Shown: positions 25,862 through 34,738 of the stretch, piece by piece
Position numbering within the stretch: position 1 is the stretch's first letter
Layout: every line of letters starts with the position of its first letter
Origin: Pseudomonadota bacterium
GTDB taxonomy: Bacteria > Pseudomonadota > Gammaproteobacteria > Competibacterales > Competibacteraceae
DNA length: 40,828 nucleotides
NCBI GenBank assembly: GCA_018240295.1
Contig: JAFEGB010000035.1
Location: forward strand, 1-40,828
Reading direction: 5' to 3'
Translations under genes and position numbers: made by a program
The notes under the pieces: model-generated
What the model saw: the letters and a program-made list of their open reading frames with translations, nothing else
The model's database searches: none
What the model was told of the DNA's origin: nothing

Positions 25862-27718
25862 GTGAGCGCAGCCGACACCGCAACCGAACTATCGCTGGCG
25901 CTCTGGGCGCTGAAGCGGGCACTCGCGCGCCAGGATGCCCATGCCCAGCCCGACATCGACCGGCTGCGTGTCGATGCCGCCTACCGCGACACCATCGTCG
26001 CCGAAGCCGGACAAAGCCCGCACGAGGCCGTGCGCGAGGCTGCGGCGCGCGTGCGCGCCCTGATCAGCGCCGCCGTGCAGGAAGCGAGGCAGGACAAGGC
26101 CGCGCGCCGCGGTGCGCGCACGGCGCTGGTCGCCGGCATGGTGCTGGTGCTCGCGGCCGCCGGCGTGCTCGGCTGGCAGTGGCAGACGCTTCAGCCCCGG
26201 CAGGGGCGCACACCGGTTGTGGCGAGTGTCGCGCCGCAGCCGGCTGCAGTCGTGACTCCCGCAGCGATTCCGGCAGCCGTGACGGTGCCGAAGCCGGTGA
26301 CGCAGGCGGCTGCGCCGCTCGCAGCGGAAGCGGCGAACACCCCGGTCCAGCTCCTGTCCCGGCCGGAGGACGTCGCGCCGGCCGCGGCCGGGAGCGTACC
26401 GGCAGCGGCGGCAGCCAGCGCCGCGCTCCCGGTGGCGCCGGTCGCAGCGCTGCCGGCAGCGGCTCCCGTGAAGCTGCGCATCCATGGCTCGAACACGATC
26501 GGAGCCGAACTCGCGCCGGCGCTGGTCGAGCGCTTCCTCGCCCGGCGCGGCGCGAGCGACGTGCGCCGCGTGCCGGGCGCCCGGGCCGAGGAAATGCGCA
26601 TCGAGGCGACGCTGCCCGGCAGCGAGGGGCGGATCGCGATCGAACTGGCCGCGCACGGCAGCGGCACGGCCTTCACCGACCTCGCCGATGGCCGGGCCGA
26701 CGTCGGTGCCGCATCGCGGCCGGTCCGGGACGAGGAAATCCGGAAGCTCGCCGCGCTCGGGGATTTCTCGTCGCCGGCGGCCGAGCACGTCATCGGCCTC
26801 GACGGCGTCGCGATCATCGTCCATCCGGCCAATCCGCTGCGCTCGCTGAGCCGCGAGCAGGTCGCGAAGCTCTTCGCCGGCGAGATCCGCGACTGGGCCG
26901 AACTCGGCGGCAGGCCGGGTCCGGTGCACATCTATGCGCGGGACGAGCGTTCCGGCACCTGGGACACCTTCCAGTCGCTGGTGCTCGGCAAGGCCTACCC
27001 GCTCAGTCCCGAGGCACAGCGCTTCGAATCCAGCCCCGAGCTGTCGGATCGGGTCGCGACCGACGCCGGCGGCATCGGCTTCATCGGTCTGCCCTACGTG
27101 CGCATGGCGCGGGCGCTGGCGATCGGCGATGGCAATGCCGTGCCGAGCGCGCCGAGTCCGTTCACGGTCGCGACCGAGGATTACCCGCTGTCCCGCCGCC
27201 TGTTCTTCTATCTGGCGCCGACCGGCGACAACCGCATGGCCCGCGAACTGGTCGAGTTCGCGCTCGAGAACGACGGTCAGCAGGTGGTCGAGGCCCACGG
27301 CTTCATCTCGCAGCGCGTCGCCCCGCAGCGCGTCGCGCTGTCGCCGAACGCCCCGAAGGAGTACGAGTCACTGACGCGCGATGCGCTGCGCCTGTCGGTG
27401 AACTTCCGCTTCCGCCCCGGCAGCGGACTGCTCGACGGCAAGGCGCAGCGCGACCTGCGCCGGGTCACGGACTACCTCGCGCAGGCCGAGAACCGCAGCC
27501 GCCAGGTGCTGCTGTTCGGCTTCACCGATGCCCGTGGCAGTCCGGAGCAGAACCTCAGGCTGTCGCAGCAGCGCGCGCAGGAGATTGCCCGCGAACTGCA
27601 GGCCCGCGGCATCCAGACCAGGGTCGTGCGCGGCTTCGGACCGGCCAACCCGGTCGCGGCCGACGATTCGCCGAGCGGACAGGAGCGCAACCGCCGCGTC
27701 GAGATCTGGGTGCTGTAA
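25862..27718 (+). CDS. PstS-like binding domain fused to OmpA C-terminal domain
   Basis: The protein has 618 residues from GTG 25862, preceded by AGGAGG (25847-25852). A cytoplasmic N-terminal part (1-80) is followed by one membrane helix (near 85-105, ALVAGMVLVLAAAGVLGW) and an Ala/Pro/Val linker. Residues 205-480 resemble a phosphate-binding PstS-type domain (IHGSNTIG, then VGAASRPV, YARDERSGTWDTFQSL and GGIGFIGLPY). The C-terminal 110 residues are an OmpA/MotB peptidoglycan-binding domain (GFTDARGSPEQNLRLSQQRAQ, NRRVEIWVL). It is likely an inner-membrane-anchored periplasmic protein tied to the wall. It is separated from nif by the terminator at 25695-25728 and converges on the next gene with 7 bases between stops. 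Confidence 0.88.
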   Translation: MSAADTATELSLALWALKRALARQDAHAQPDIDRLRVDAAYRDTIVAEAGQSPHEAVREAAARVRALISAAVQEARQDKAARRGARTALVAGMVLVLAAAGVLGWQWQTLQPRQGRTPVVASVAPQPAAVVTPAAIPAAVTVPKPVTQAAAPLAAEAANTPVQLLSRPEDVAPAAAGSVPAAAAASAALPVAPVAALPAAAPVKLRIHGSNTIGAELAPALVERFLARRGASDVRRVPGARAEEMRIEATLPGSEGRIAIELAAHGSGTAFTDLADGRADVGAASRPVRDEEIRKLAALGDFSSPAAEHVIGLDGVAIIVHPANPLRSLSREQVAKLFAGEIRDWAELGGRPGPVHIYARDERSGTWDTFQSLVLGKAYPLSPEAQRFESSPELSDRVATDAGGIGFIGLPYVRMARALAIGDGNAVPSAPSPFTVATEDYPLSRRLFFYLAPTGDNRMARELVEFALENDGQQVVEAHGFISQRVAPQRVALSPNAPKEYESLTRDALRLSVNFRFRPGSGLLDGKAQRDLRRVTDYLAQAENRSRQVLLFGFTDARGSPEQNLRLSQQRAQEIARELQARGIQTRVVRGFGPANPVAADDSPSGQERNRRVEIWVL

Positions 27719-27725
27719 GCCGCGC

Positions 27726-28514
27726 TCAGGGCGCCGGGCGCAGCAGGCGCGGCGGTACACCGGCGCCGCGCTTGCCGTTGGCGAGGCGCACGTCGTATTC
27801 GAAGCCGCCGCGCCGGGCCGGACGCACGGCCTCGATGCGCGCCGGCAGCCAGTCGCTGAGGTATTTCGCTTCGACCGCCTGACCGACGCGGTACTCGGGC
27901 GCCGGTGCCGGCGCCGGGAAAAACGCATCGAAGCCGCCGCTTCCGTGGCCGCCGCCGTTGGCCGGCGGCGGTTCGCCGGTTCCGGCCCCGGGCTGCGGTG
28001 CCGGAACCGGCGCACGGCCGCCGGCCGAACCCGGCCTGGTGCCGGTACGCGGGCAGAGCACCTCCCACTGCTGGGCAATGCCGAGTCCGCCGCTGGCGTT
28101 GTCCTGACCGACGATGCGGCCCTGCGCGTCGCGCCAGCGCGTGCGGCCGCGCCCGACATCGCTGCGCCAGACGCCGGCGAAGGTGTAGGTCTCGCCATCG
28201 ACCGGCGTGATGCGCCCGGCCGTGCAGTCGGCCTCGGCACGCCAGATGCGCTTCGCATCGTCGCCGGCCATCTGTTCGGCCACGCAGGCGGCGACCGGCC
28301 GGCCGGGCTCCCAGTTTTCGCACCAGCCGGCGGCGGCCTCGCGCGTGATGCGCGCCTCGGCGACAGCGTGTGCGGTATCGAGCCCCTGCGTGCGGAACAC
28401 GGTCGGATTCAGGCACTTCGCGCAGAGCGCCAGCCATGGTCCGGCGAAGGCCGGCAGGGCCGTGCCGGAAACGAGGACGAACAGGGCGAGGCAATGGCGG
28501 CTTCGGTGTGACAT
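27726..28514 (-). CDS. Secreted protein with C-terminal Tudor/SH3-like domain
   Basis: The protein has 262 residues. A signal peptide is clear (FVLVSGTALPAFA, cleavage near residue 24). The mature N-terminal part has several cysteines (LCAKCLNP, GWCENW, ACVAEQM, DCTAG, VLCPR) that could form disulfides. A Gly/Pro-rich linker (about 155-205) leads to a C-terminal segment of about 55 residues (YRVGQAVEAKYLSDWLPARI, then ANGKRGAGVPPRLLRP). That segment resembles Tudor/agenet-like beta-barrels. I do not recognise the full-length family. GGGAGGG lies about 10 bases before the start. Confidence 0.8.
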   Translation of the reverse strand: MSHRSRHCLALFVLVSGTALPAFAGPWLALCAKCLNPTVFRTQGLDTAHAVAEARITREAAAGWCENWEPGRPVAACVAEQMAGDDAKRIWRAEADCTAGRITPVDGETYTFAGVWRSDVGRGRTRWRDAQGRIVGQDNASGGLGIAQQWEVLCPRTGTRPGSAGGRAPVPAPQPGAGTGEPPPANGGGHGSGGFDAFFPAPAPAPEYRVGQAVEAKYLSDWLPARIEAVRPARRGGFEYDVRLANGKRGAGVPPRLLRPAP

Positions 28515-28566
28515 GCGGCAGTGGCCCTCCCGGGGAGCGGTGGCGCATCCCTGCCGGATCGGACGA

Positions 28567-29304
28567 TCAGCGCCGCTGCAGGAAGCGCAGGATCTCGGTC
28601 GCGAAGGCCTCGGCGCGCCAGGTGTTGGTCGCGGTCACGTGCGTCGCGTGCGGCAGCAGCCACAGGCCGCAATCGGGGATGTGGTCGTACATCGCCAGCA
28701 CGTCGTCCATCGGCACCAGCGGATCGCGGTCGCCGCAGACCACCAGCGTCGGGCAGCGCAGCTCGCGCAGGGTCGCGATCGTGTGCGCGTGATCGGAGGT
28801 GGCCGGGTCGAGGGCCTCCGAGACGCGCGTGATCACCTGCTCCCAGGCATCTGGGCCGCCCTGCGGCTGGTGGATGCGCGACAGCCAGCCGGCGAGGCCG
28901 ACGCCGCGCCAGTAGGCGGCATCGGCCATCTCGCGCGTGCCGCCGTGCGTGTGCTCGTTCTTGTGGTAGCTGACGCGGTACAGCACCAGCTTCGCGACCC
29001 GCGCCGGGTGATGCACGGCCAGCCAGAGCGCGGTCGCACCGCCCATCGACGAGCCGACCAGATGCGCGCGCTCGATGCCGAGCGCATCGAGCGTGTCGAG
29101 CACGCCGCGGCCGCAGTCGCCGATCGACAGGTGCGCGGCGCGCATCGGGCTCGCGCCGTGACCGGGCAGGTCGGGGGCGATGGTGCGGTGGTGCTTCGCG
29201 AAGGCCGGCAGCTGCGGCTTCCATTCCTCGTGGCACATGCCGCCGCTGTGCAGCAGCACGAGTGCCTCGCCGCTGCCGGCTTCGATGTGATGCAGGGCTG
29301 GCAT
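28567..29304 (-). CDS. Alpha/beta hydrolase
   Basis: The protein has 245 residues. It has the oxyanion stretch LLHSGGM, PDLPGHGASP, the nucleophile elbow LVGSSMGGAT (Ser near 90), the acid in CGDRDPLVP and the His in LPHATHVTATN. This completes a Ser-Asp-His triad of esterase or C-C hydrolase type. The start at 29304 has GGAGA 8 bases upstream. It is divergent from another hydrolase across 82 bases, so the two may share control. The substrate is unknown. Confidence 0.92.
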   Translation of the reverse strand: MPALHHIEAGSGEALVLLHSGGMCHEEWKPQLPAFAKHHRTIAPDLPGHGASPMRAAHLSIGDCGRGVLDTLDALGIERAHLVGSSMGGATALWLAVHHPARVAKLVLYRVSYHKNEHTHGGTREMADAAYWRGVGLAGWLSRIHQPQGGPDAWEQVITRVSEALDPATSDHAHTIATLRELRCPTLVVCGDRDPLVPMDDVLAMYDHIPDCGLWLLPHATHVTATNTWRAEAFATEILRFLQRR

Positions 29305-29386
29305 CGTTAGCGTCTCCGCGTCGCCGCAAGGACGGGCATTGTATGCTCTGCAGGCAGACGACTTTCCATCCTGAGGATCACCCGCC

Positions 29387-30241
29387 ATGCGTACCGGATC
29401 GATCCGGGCCCTGAGCCCGCGCGGCTTCCATACCGTGCGTTACGTCGAGTGGGGCGAGGCCGACAACCCCGAAGTGCTGTTCTGCGTGCACGGCCTGACG
29501 CGCAACGGCCGCGATTTCGACCGTCTGGCGCGTGCGCTCGCGGCCGATTACCGCGTGATCTGTCCGGACGTGGTCGGGCGCGGTGCCAGTGACTGGCTCG
29601 CCAACAAGCTCGACTACGGCTACCCGCAGTACCTGACCGATCTGGTCGCGCTGATCGCGCGCAGCGGCGCCGAACAGGTCGACTGGCTCGGCACCTCGAT
29701 GGGCGGGCTGATCGGCCTGATGCTGGCCGCGCAGCCGAATCACCCGATCCGCCGGCTGGTGCTGAACGACGTCGGTCCGCTGATCCCGAAGGAATCGCTC
29801 GAACGCATCGCCGCCTACGTCGGCGCGCCGCAGGTGTTCGACACGCGCGAGGACTTCGAACTGTACGCGCGCGCGATCTGGGCACCGTTCGGACTGACCA
29901 GCGACGGCGAATGGCAGGACCTGCTCGCGCACTCCGGCCGGCGCACCGGGGACGGGCGCTGGGCCTTCAACTACGACCCCGGCATCGCCGAGCCCTTCCG
30001 GCAGATGGCGATGGCCGACATCGACCTCTGGCCGCTGTGGGACCGCATCCGCTGCCCGACGCTGCTGCTGCGCGGCGAGACCTCCGACGTGCTGCCGCGC
30101 TCGGTCGCGCGCGAGATGACGACGCGCGGCCCGAAGGCGCGGCTGGTCGAGTTCCCGAACTGCGGCCACGCGCCGGCGCTGATGAATGCCGAGCAGATCG
30201 CCACCGTGCGCGACTGGCTCACGACGGCGGAGACGGCCTGA
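29387..30241 (+). CDS. Alpha/beta hydrolase
   Basis: The protein has 284 residues. FCVHGLTRNGRDFD and CPDVVGRGASDWL lead to the nucleophile elbow WLGTSMGGLIG (Ser near 110). The probable acid is in RGETSDVL and the His is in NCGHAPALM. The family is widespread in proteobacteria and often annotated only as alpha/beta hydrolase. GAGGA (29373-29377) lies 9 bases before the ATG. The AEC transporter starts 41 bases downstream, so the two are probably co-transcribed. It is not closely similar to the divergent hydrolase at 28567-29304. Confidence 0.93.
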   Translation: MRTGSIRALSPRGFHTVRYVEWGEADNPEVLFCVHGLTRNGRDFDRLARALAADYRVICPDVVGRGASDWLANKLDYGYPQYLTDLVALIARSGAEQVDWLGTSMGGLIGLMLAAQPNHPIRRLVLNDVGPLIPKESLERIAAYVGAPQVFDTREDFELYARAIWAPFGLTSDGEWQDLLAHSGRRTGDGRWAFNYDPGIAEPFRQMAMADIDLWPLWDRIRCPTLLLRGETSDVLPRSVAREMTTRGPKARLVEFPNCGHAPALMNAEQIATVRDWLTTAETA

Positions 30242-30281
30242 TGCCCGGCAGCCCGGCCCCGGGGTCCGCGAAGAGGCGCGC

Positions 30282-31169
30282 TTGATCGAGCTGCTGCTGC
30301 GCATCGGCGGCATCGTCTTTCCGGTGTTCGCGATCGCGGCGGTCGGCGCGCTGTGGGGGCGCCGGCACCGGCCGGACATGAGCGTCGTCAACCGGCTCAA
30401 TGTCGAGGTGTTCGCACCGGCGCTGGTGTTCTGGGCGCTGGCCGACAAGCCGCTCGACTTTGATCTGTATCGCGACCTCGCCATCGGCGGCATCGCGGTC
30501 GTGCTCGGTTCCGGGCTGCTGCTGTGGCCGTTCGTGCGCCTGGCCGGCATCGACGCGCGTACCTTCATTCCCCCGATGATGTTCAACAACAGCGGCAACA
30601 TGGGCATCCCGCTGGCGCTGTTCGCGTTCGGCGAGACGGCGCTGCAGGCGGCGGTCGTGCTGTTCATCATCGAGATGGTGCTGCACTTCACGGTCGGCCT
30701 GTACATCCTCGATCACCGCACGCGACCGTGGCGGCTGCTGAAGATGCCGATGATCCAGGCGACGATCGCCGGGCTCGCCTGCAGCGCCTTCGGCCTGACG
30801 CTGCCGGCGCCGCTCGCCAACACCATCAAGCTGATGGGCCAGGTGTCGATTCCGCTGCTGCTGTTCGCGCTCGGCGTGCGCCTGCTCGACGTGAACCTGC
30901 GCGACTGGAAGCTCGGCACGGCCGGGGCCTTCGCCGGGCCGCTGGCCGGGGTCGCGAGCCTGTGGCTGGTGCTGCCGTGGCTGTCGCTCGACGAGGCGCA
31001 GTTCCCGCAGCTGCTGATCTTCGCGGCGCTGCCGCCGGCGGTGCTGAACGTGCTGGTGGCCGAGCAGTACCGCCAGGAGCCCGAGCGCGTCGCCTCGATC
31101 GTGCTGATCGGCAACCTCGGCAGCCTCGTGGTGCTGCCGGCCGCGCTATGGTTTGCATTGCCACACTGA
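30282..31169 (+). CDS. AEC-family membrane transporter
   Basis: The protein has about 295 residues. The start is probably TTG 30282 with GAGG 5 bases upstream. Upstream in-frame sequence overlaps the hydrolase gene and looks uncoded; ATG 30241 is out of frame. About ten hydrophobic helices are visible, in two halves. PPMMFNNSGNMGIPLALFAFG in the middle is the characteristic AEC (auxin efflux carrier-like) stretch, and the second half has LMGQVSIPLLLFALGVRL. Bacterial members export or import organic acids such as malate. The substrate cannot be told. Confidence 0.88.
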   Translation: MIELLLRIGGIVFPVFAIAAVGALWGRRHRPDMSVVNRLNVEVFAPALVFWALADKPLDFDLYRDLAIGGIAVVLGSGLLLWPFVRLAGIDARTFIPPMMFNNSGNMGIPLALFAFGETALQAAVVLFIIEMVLHFTVGLYILDHRTRPWRLLKMPMIQATIAGLACSAFGLTLPAPLANTIKLMGQVSIPLLLFALGVRLLDVNLRDWKLGTAGAFAGPLAGVASLWLVLPWLSLDEAQFPQLLIFAALPPAVLNVLVAEQYRQEPERVASIVLIGNLGSLVVLPAALWFALPH

Positions 31170-31229
31170 AACGCAGTCCGGCGGCGAGTCCTGCCGTCCG
31201 GCCCCGTCCCCCCGCAGGAGGCTTCCGCC

Positions 31230-31604
31230 ATGACCCAGCGACAGCACAACGTGCTCGGCGAACCGCTGGCCGTCTGTTCGGTGCTGCCGATGACCGGCTT
31301 CACGCGCAACGGCTGCTGCGATGCCCATCCCGGTGACACCGGCAGCCACACCGTCTGCGTGCGCGTGACCGCCGAGTTCCTGCGCTTCTCGCGCGCATGC
31401 GGCAACGACCTGTCGACGCCGCTGCCGGCCTGGGGTTTTCCGGGCCTCAGGCCCGGCGACCGCTGGTGTCTGTGCGCCGCCCGCTGGCAGGAGGCGCTCG
31501 AAGCCGGCGTCGCGCCGCCGGTGCTGCTCGCCGCCACGCATGCGCGCGCGCTCGAACACGTGCGCCTCGACGACCTGCGCCGGCACGCACTCGATCCGGC
31601 CTGA
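31230..31604 (+). CDS. DUF2237-family protein
   Basis: The protein has 124 residues, the usual DUF2237 length. Family features seen are NVLGEPL, GFTRNGCCD, DTGSHTVCVRVTAEFL, GNDLSTP, FPGLRPGDRWCLCAARWQEAL and the C-terminal LLAATHARAL. The function of the family is not established. A perfect AGGAGG lies 8 bases before the ATG. It follows the transporter by 60 bases and may be co-transcribed. Confidence 0.93.
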   Translation: MTQRQHNVLGEPLAVCSVLPMTGFTRNGCCDAHPGDTGSHTVCVRVTAEFLRFSRACGNDLSTPLPAWGFPGLRPGDRWCLCAARWQEALEAGVAPPVLLAATHARALEHVRLDDLRRHALDPA

Positions 31605-31760
31605 GCTGCCGGCAGGCATCATCCTGCACGGCCAGCACGCCGCCCCGTGCGGGGTCTCGCCGGCGTTCTGCCGATCCCGCAGAAGATCCTTCCGGTTCTT
31701 TTTGCCAGCCCGGCCAGTTCTCACAACATTGCCAATTTTGCCAACACGGAGTCGCAGCGC

Positions 31761-32288
31761 ATGCACACGTCCCTGGTGCTCACGGTGATCGGCCCGGACC
31801 GGCCCGGTCTGGTCGAGGCGATCGCCGCCGTCATCGCCCGCCACGGCGCGAACTGGGAAGAAAGCCGCATGGCGCAGCTCGGCGGCCAGTTCGCCGGCAT
31901 GCTGCGCGTGACCGCGCCCGAGGAAACGCAGGATGCCCTCGAGGATGCGCTCGCCGGACTCGGCAGCGTCGGCCTCAAGGTCACCGTCGCGCGCGCCGCC
32001 GGCGCCCAGGCGCAGGTGCCGAAGCTGCTGCACCTGAACCTGGTCGGTCAGGACCGCCCCGGCATCGTGCGCGAGATCGCCGAGGCGCTGGCCCGGCGCG
32101 GCGTGTCGATCGAGAGCCTCGAAACCCGCTGCGTCAGTGCCTCGATGTCCGGCGAGATGCTGTTCGAGGCCGAGGCCGTGCTCGCCGTGCCGCCGGCGCT
32201 CGCCGCCGACGAACTGCGCACGGCACTCGAAGCCCTGGCCAACGAACTGATGGTCGATCTCGATCTCGCCGAACCGGCCGGTGCCTGA
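31761..32288 (+). CDS. gcvR: GcvR-like double ACT-domain protein
   Basis: The protein has 175 residues with two ACT domains. Residues 1-80 begin LVLTVIGPDRPGLVEAIAAVI with NWEESRMAQLGGQFAGML. Residues 90-165 have LLHLNLVGQDRPGIVREIAEAL. This order matches GcvR, which restrains the GcvA activator of the glycine cleavage operon in E. coli. No gcvA or gcvTHP is nearby, so the target is unknown and the symbol reflects family only. GGAG lies 9 bases before the ATG. Confidence 0.85.
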   Translation: MHTSLVLTVIGPDRPGLVEAIAAVIARHGANWEESRMAQLGGQFAGMLRVTAPEETQDALEDALAGLGSVGLKVTVARAAGAQAQVPKLLHLNLVGQDRPGIVREIAEALARRGVSIESLETRCVSASMSGEMLFEAEAVLAVPPALAADELRTALEALANELMVDLDLAEPAGA

Positions 32289-32464
32289 GCCCGGATTGCC
32301 GGACTGCGCAAGTTTCTGAATCGCCGATCGGTTCATGTCAGGCCGCTCTGGAGGGCAGGGCTGAAGATCAGGAGATTGCCGGTGTGCGCTCACCGCCGGC
32401 AGCGGATTCGGTGTCCCGGAAAGCCCATTCCCCGACCCCTGCTGCAAATTGCGCATGGATGTCT

Positions 32465-32505
32465 TTGATATTAATCAAAATCAATAAATTGTTGATTTTC
32501 ATGAT
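32465..32505 (+). promoter_or_regulatory. FNR/Anr-dependent class II promoter candidate
   Basis: TTGATATTAATCAA (32465-32478) is a perfect TTGAT-N4-ATCAA box. CATGAT (32500-32505) matches four of six -10 positions, and its centre lies 31 bases from the box centre, as in class II FNR promoters. Transcription would start near 32512. Confidence 0.65.
32477..32499. repeat. AT-rich inverted repeat
   Basis: AAAATCAA and TTGATTTT form perfect 8-base arms with a 7-base spacer. It overlaps the end of the FNR box and the -35 area, so a second regulator could bind here. Confidence 0.6.
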
Positions 32506-32736
32506 TTTCCGGTGGCCTGGGACGGCGGCAGGATTGCAAATCGTGCAAAGCCGGGCGCCAGCGCGAATGGGGGCGGGGAGCGTGGTTCAGCAGGGATTTG
32601 GGAGTAAAGTCCCGCCTTCAGTTTTACCGCCGGCTGCCGACGCATTGGCTGGGGGTGATCCAGATTCCAGAAACGCGGGGGGAATCCGCGCAAGCCCGAC
32701 TGATCCTTCTTCCGCCGTCCCGCCGGAGTCCTTGTC

Positions 32737-34629
32737 ATGAACGCCCTGCTGCGTCGTTTCCGTATCGGCACCCGGCTCAGGGCCGGGTTTGCCGCCGTGC
32801 TGCTGCTGGTCCTGCTGATGATCGCCACCGCGCTCGGCAATCTCGGCGGCATCCAGGACAACATCGATGACCTCGTCAACGACAACGTCCGCAAGATGAC
32901 GCTGAACACGACGATGATGAATGCGCTGAACCGCATCCATTCGATCATGCGCGACGCGGCGATCAAGGCGCTGAACGGCGACACTGCCGGCGCGCTGCGC
33001 CGGCGCGATGACGTGGCCGGTTTCCGCAGCGCCTACGACAACGCCCGCCGCGAGCTCGAAACCCTGCCGGCCAGCCCGCAGGGCCGTGCGATCCGCGAAC
33101 GCATCGACGCCGCGACCCTTGCCGTGCGCCCGTACACCAACCGCGCCTTCGAGCTGATCCAGGACGGCAAGACCGCCGACGCGCTCGCCGTCATCGACGG
33201 ACCGATGAACGAAGGCCTGCGCAGCTGGCGCACGGCGCTCGAGGACAACCTGCGCCGGCAGGAAACCGCCAACCGCCAGGTCTACGAAGAAGCCCAGGCC
33301 GAATACCGCAGCACGCAGGCATGGCTGCTCGGCATCGCCGCGCTGGTGCTGGTGCTCGGCATCGCCACCGCGGTGCTGGTCACGCGCAGCATCGTGCTGC
33401 CGCTGCGCGAGGCGGTCGGCGTGCTCGGTGCCGTCGCCGGCGGGGATCTTTCGAAGCACGCGCCGGTGGCCGGCAACGACGAACTGACGGTGCTCGCGAC
33501 GGCGCTGAACCAGGCGATCGACGCCCAGCGCAGCGCACTCGCCGACATCGATGCTGCCAACCGCGAAGCCCAGGCCGCTGCTGCCGCACAAACCGAGCAG
33601 GAACGCCGGCTGGCCGCGGCCGAACACGAGAAGCGCGAAGCCGAGCGTGCGCAGGCAGAGCATGAACGCATCGAGGCCGCCCGCATGCAGGCCGAGGTTG
33701 CGCAGATCCGTGCGGCCGTCCACGAAGCGGCGCACGGCGACCTGCGCCAGCAGCTCGACATCCCGGCCGACCGGCCGACCGGCGAGGTCGCGGATGCCTT
33801 GAACCGGCTGTTCGCAGACCTGCGCCTCAGCATCACGCCGATCGGCGAGAACGCGCACACGCTGGCCGCGGCCAGCGAGGAACTCGGGGCGGTCAGCAAG
33901 CAGATGAACACCGATGCCGCCACCAACGCCGAGGATGCCGGCCGTGCCGCGCTCAGCGCCGGTCAGGTCAGCCAGCGGGTCGAGAACGTCGCGGCGGCGA
34001 CCGAGGAGATGAGCGCGAGCATCCGCGAAATCTCGCGCGCGACGGCCGAGGCTTCGAACGTCACCGACGAGGCCGTGCGCGTGGCCACCGATGCGCAGGC
34101 GCTGATCCAGCACCTCGGCGAGAGCAGCAGCCACATCGGCGAGGTCGTGAAGCTGATCAGCTCGATCGCCGAGCAGACCAACCTGCTGGCGCTCAACGCA
34201 ACCATCGAGGCCGCGCGGGCCGGCGAGGCCGGCAAGGGCTTTGCGGTCGTGGCCGGCGAGGTCAAGGAGCTGGCGAAGGCGACGGCCGGGGCCACCGACG
34301 AGATCGCGCAGCGCGTCACCGGCATCCAGACCGACACCCAGGGCGCGATCGCGTCGATCGGCCGCATCTTCGAGATCATCCGCCGCGTCAGCGACATCCA
34401 GACCAGCGTCGCCGGCGCGGTCGAGGAACAGAACGCCGTCGCCAACGACATCGCCGGCAACCTCGCGCACACGGTGCAGGCCAGCGGCGAAATCGCCCGG
34501 GGCATCGACCGCGTCGCCCAGACTGCGTCCAGCACCGAGCAGGGCAGCCGCGAGATCCAGCAGGCCGCCGGCCAGCTCGCGAAGATGGCCGCGCAGCTGC
34601 AGGAGCTGGTCGGGCGCTTCCGCTGCTGA
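32737..34629 (+). CDS. Methyl-accepting chemotaxis protein
   Basis: The protein has 630 residues. Membrane helix 1 (about 16-37) leads into a four-helix-bundle periplasmic ligand domain (about 40-190). Membrane helix 2 (about 197-218), a HAMP domain and a charged coiled coil rich in Glu, Ala and Arg (about 265-330) follow. A second HAMP-like unit comes next, then the cytoplasmic signalling domain. The hairpin tip [20 protein letters not shown] is intact, so it can couple to CheA/CheW. GGAG lies 8 bases before the ATG. The upstream FNR-box promoter suggests expression at low oxygen. The ligand is unknown. Confidence 0.95.
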   Translation: MNALLRRFRIGTRLRAGFAAVLLLVLLMIATALGNLGGIQDNIDDLVNDNVRKMTLNTTMMNALNRIHSIMRDAAIKALNGDTAGALRRRDDVAGFRSAYDNARRELETLPASPQGRAIRERIDAATLAVRPYTNRAFELIQDGKTADALAVIDGPMNEGLRSWRTALEDNLRRQETANRQVYEEAQAEYRSTQAWLLGIAALVLVLGIATAVLVTRSIVLPLREAVGVLGAVAGGDLSKHAPVAGNDELTVLATALNQAIDAQRSALADIDAANREAQAAAAAQTEQERRLAAAEHEKREAERAQAEHERIEAARMQAEVAQIRAAVHEAAHGDLRQQLDIPADRPTGEVADALNRLFADLRLSITPIGENAHTLAAASEELGAVSKQMNTDAATNAEDAGRAALSAGQVSQRVENVAAATEEMSASIREISRATAEASNVTDEAVRVATDAQALIQHLGESSSHIGEVVKLISSIAEQTNLLALNATIEAARAGEAGKGFAVVAGEVKELAKATAGATDEIAQRVTGIQTDTQGAIASIGRIFEIIRRVSDIQTSVAGAVEEQNAVANDIAGNLAHTVQASGEIARGIDRVAQTASSTEQGSREIQQAAGQLAKMAAQLQELVGRFRC

Positions 34630-34673
34630 GCCGGAGGCCGTCCAGGAACGCGCAGCGCGTTTTCCGGCAGGCA

Positions 34674-34717
34674 GAAAGCCATCGACCCCGTCCGGACGGA
34701 CGGGGTCGATGGCTTTC
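34674..34717. terminator. Bidirectional terminator, perfect 20-bp stem
   Basis: The arms 34674-34693 and 34698-34717 are perfectly complementary with a GGAC loop. They start GAAAGCC and end GGCTTTC. The hairpin lies between the convergent chemoreceptor and response-regulator genes and would stop both transcripts. Confidence 0.85.
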
Positions 34718-34738
34718 AGGGCAGCGGATGCCGCGGCT

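Larger units (their letters stand above)
32289..32736. other. Intergenic region upstream of the chemoreceptor gene
   Basis: This 448-base stretch has no gene I can support. Its only AT-rich island (about 32458-32510) holds an FNR/Anr box, an inverted repeat and a -10-like sequence, all reading toward the chemoreceptor gene. Confidence 0.7.
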
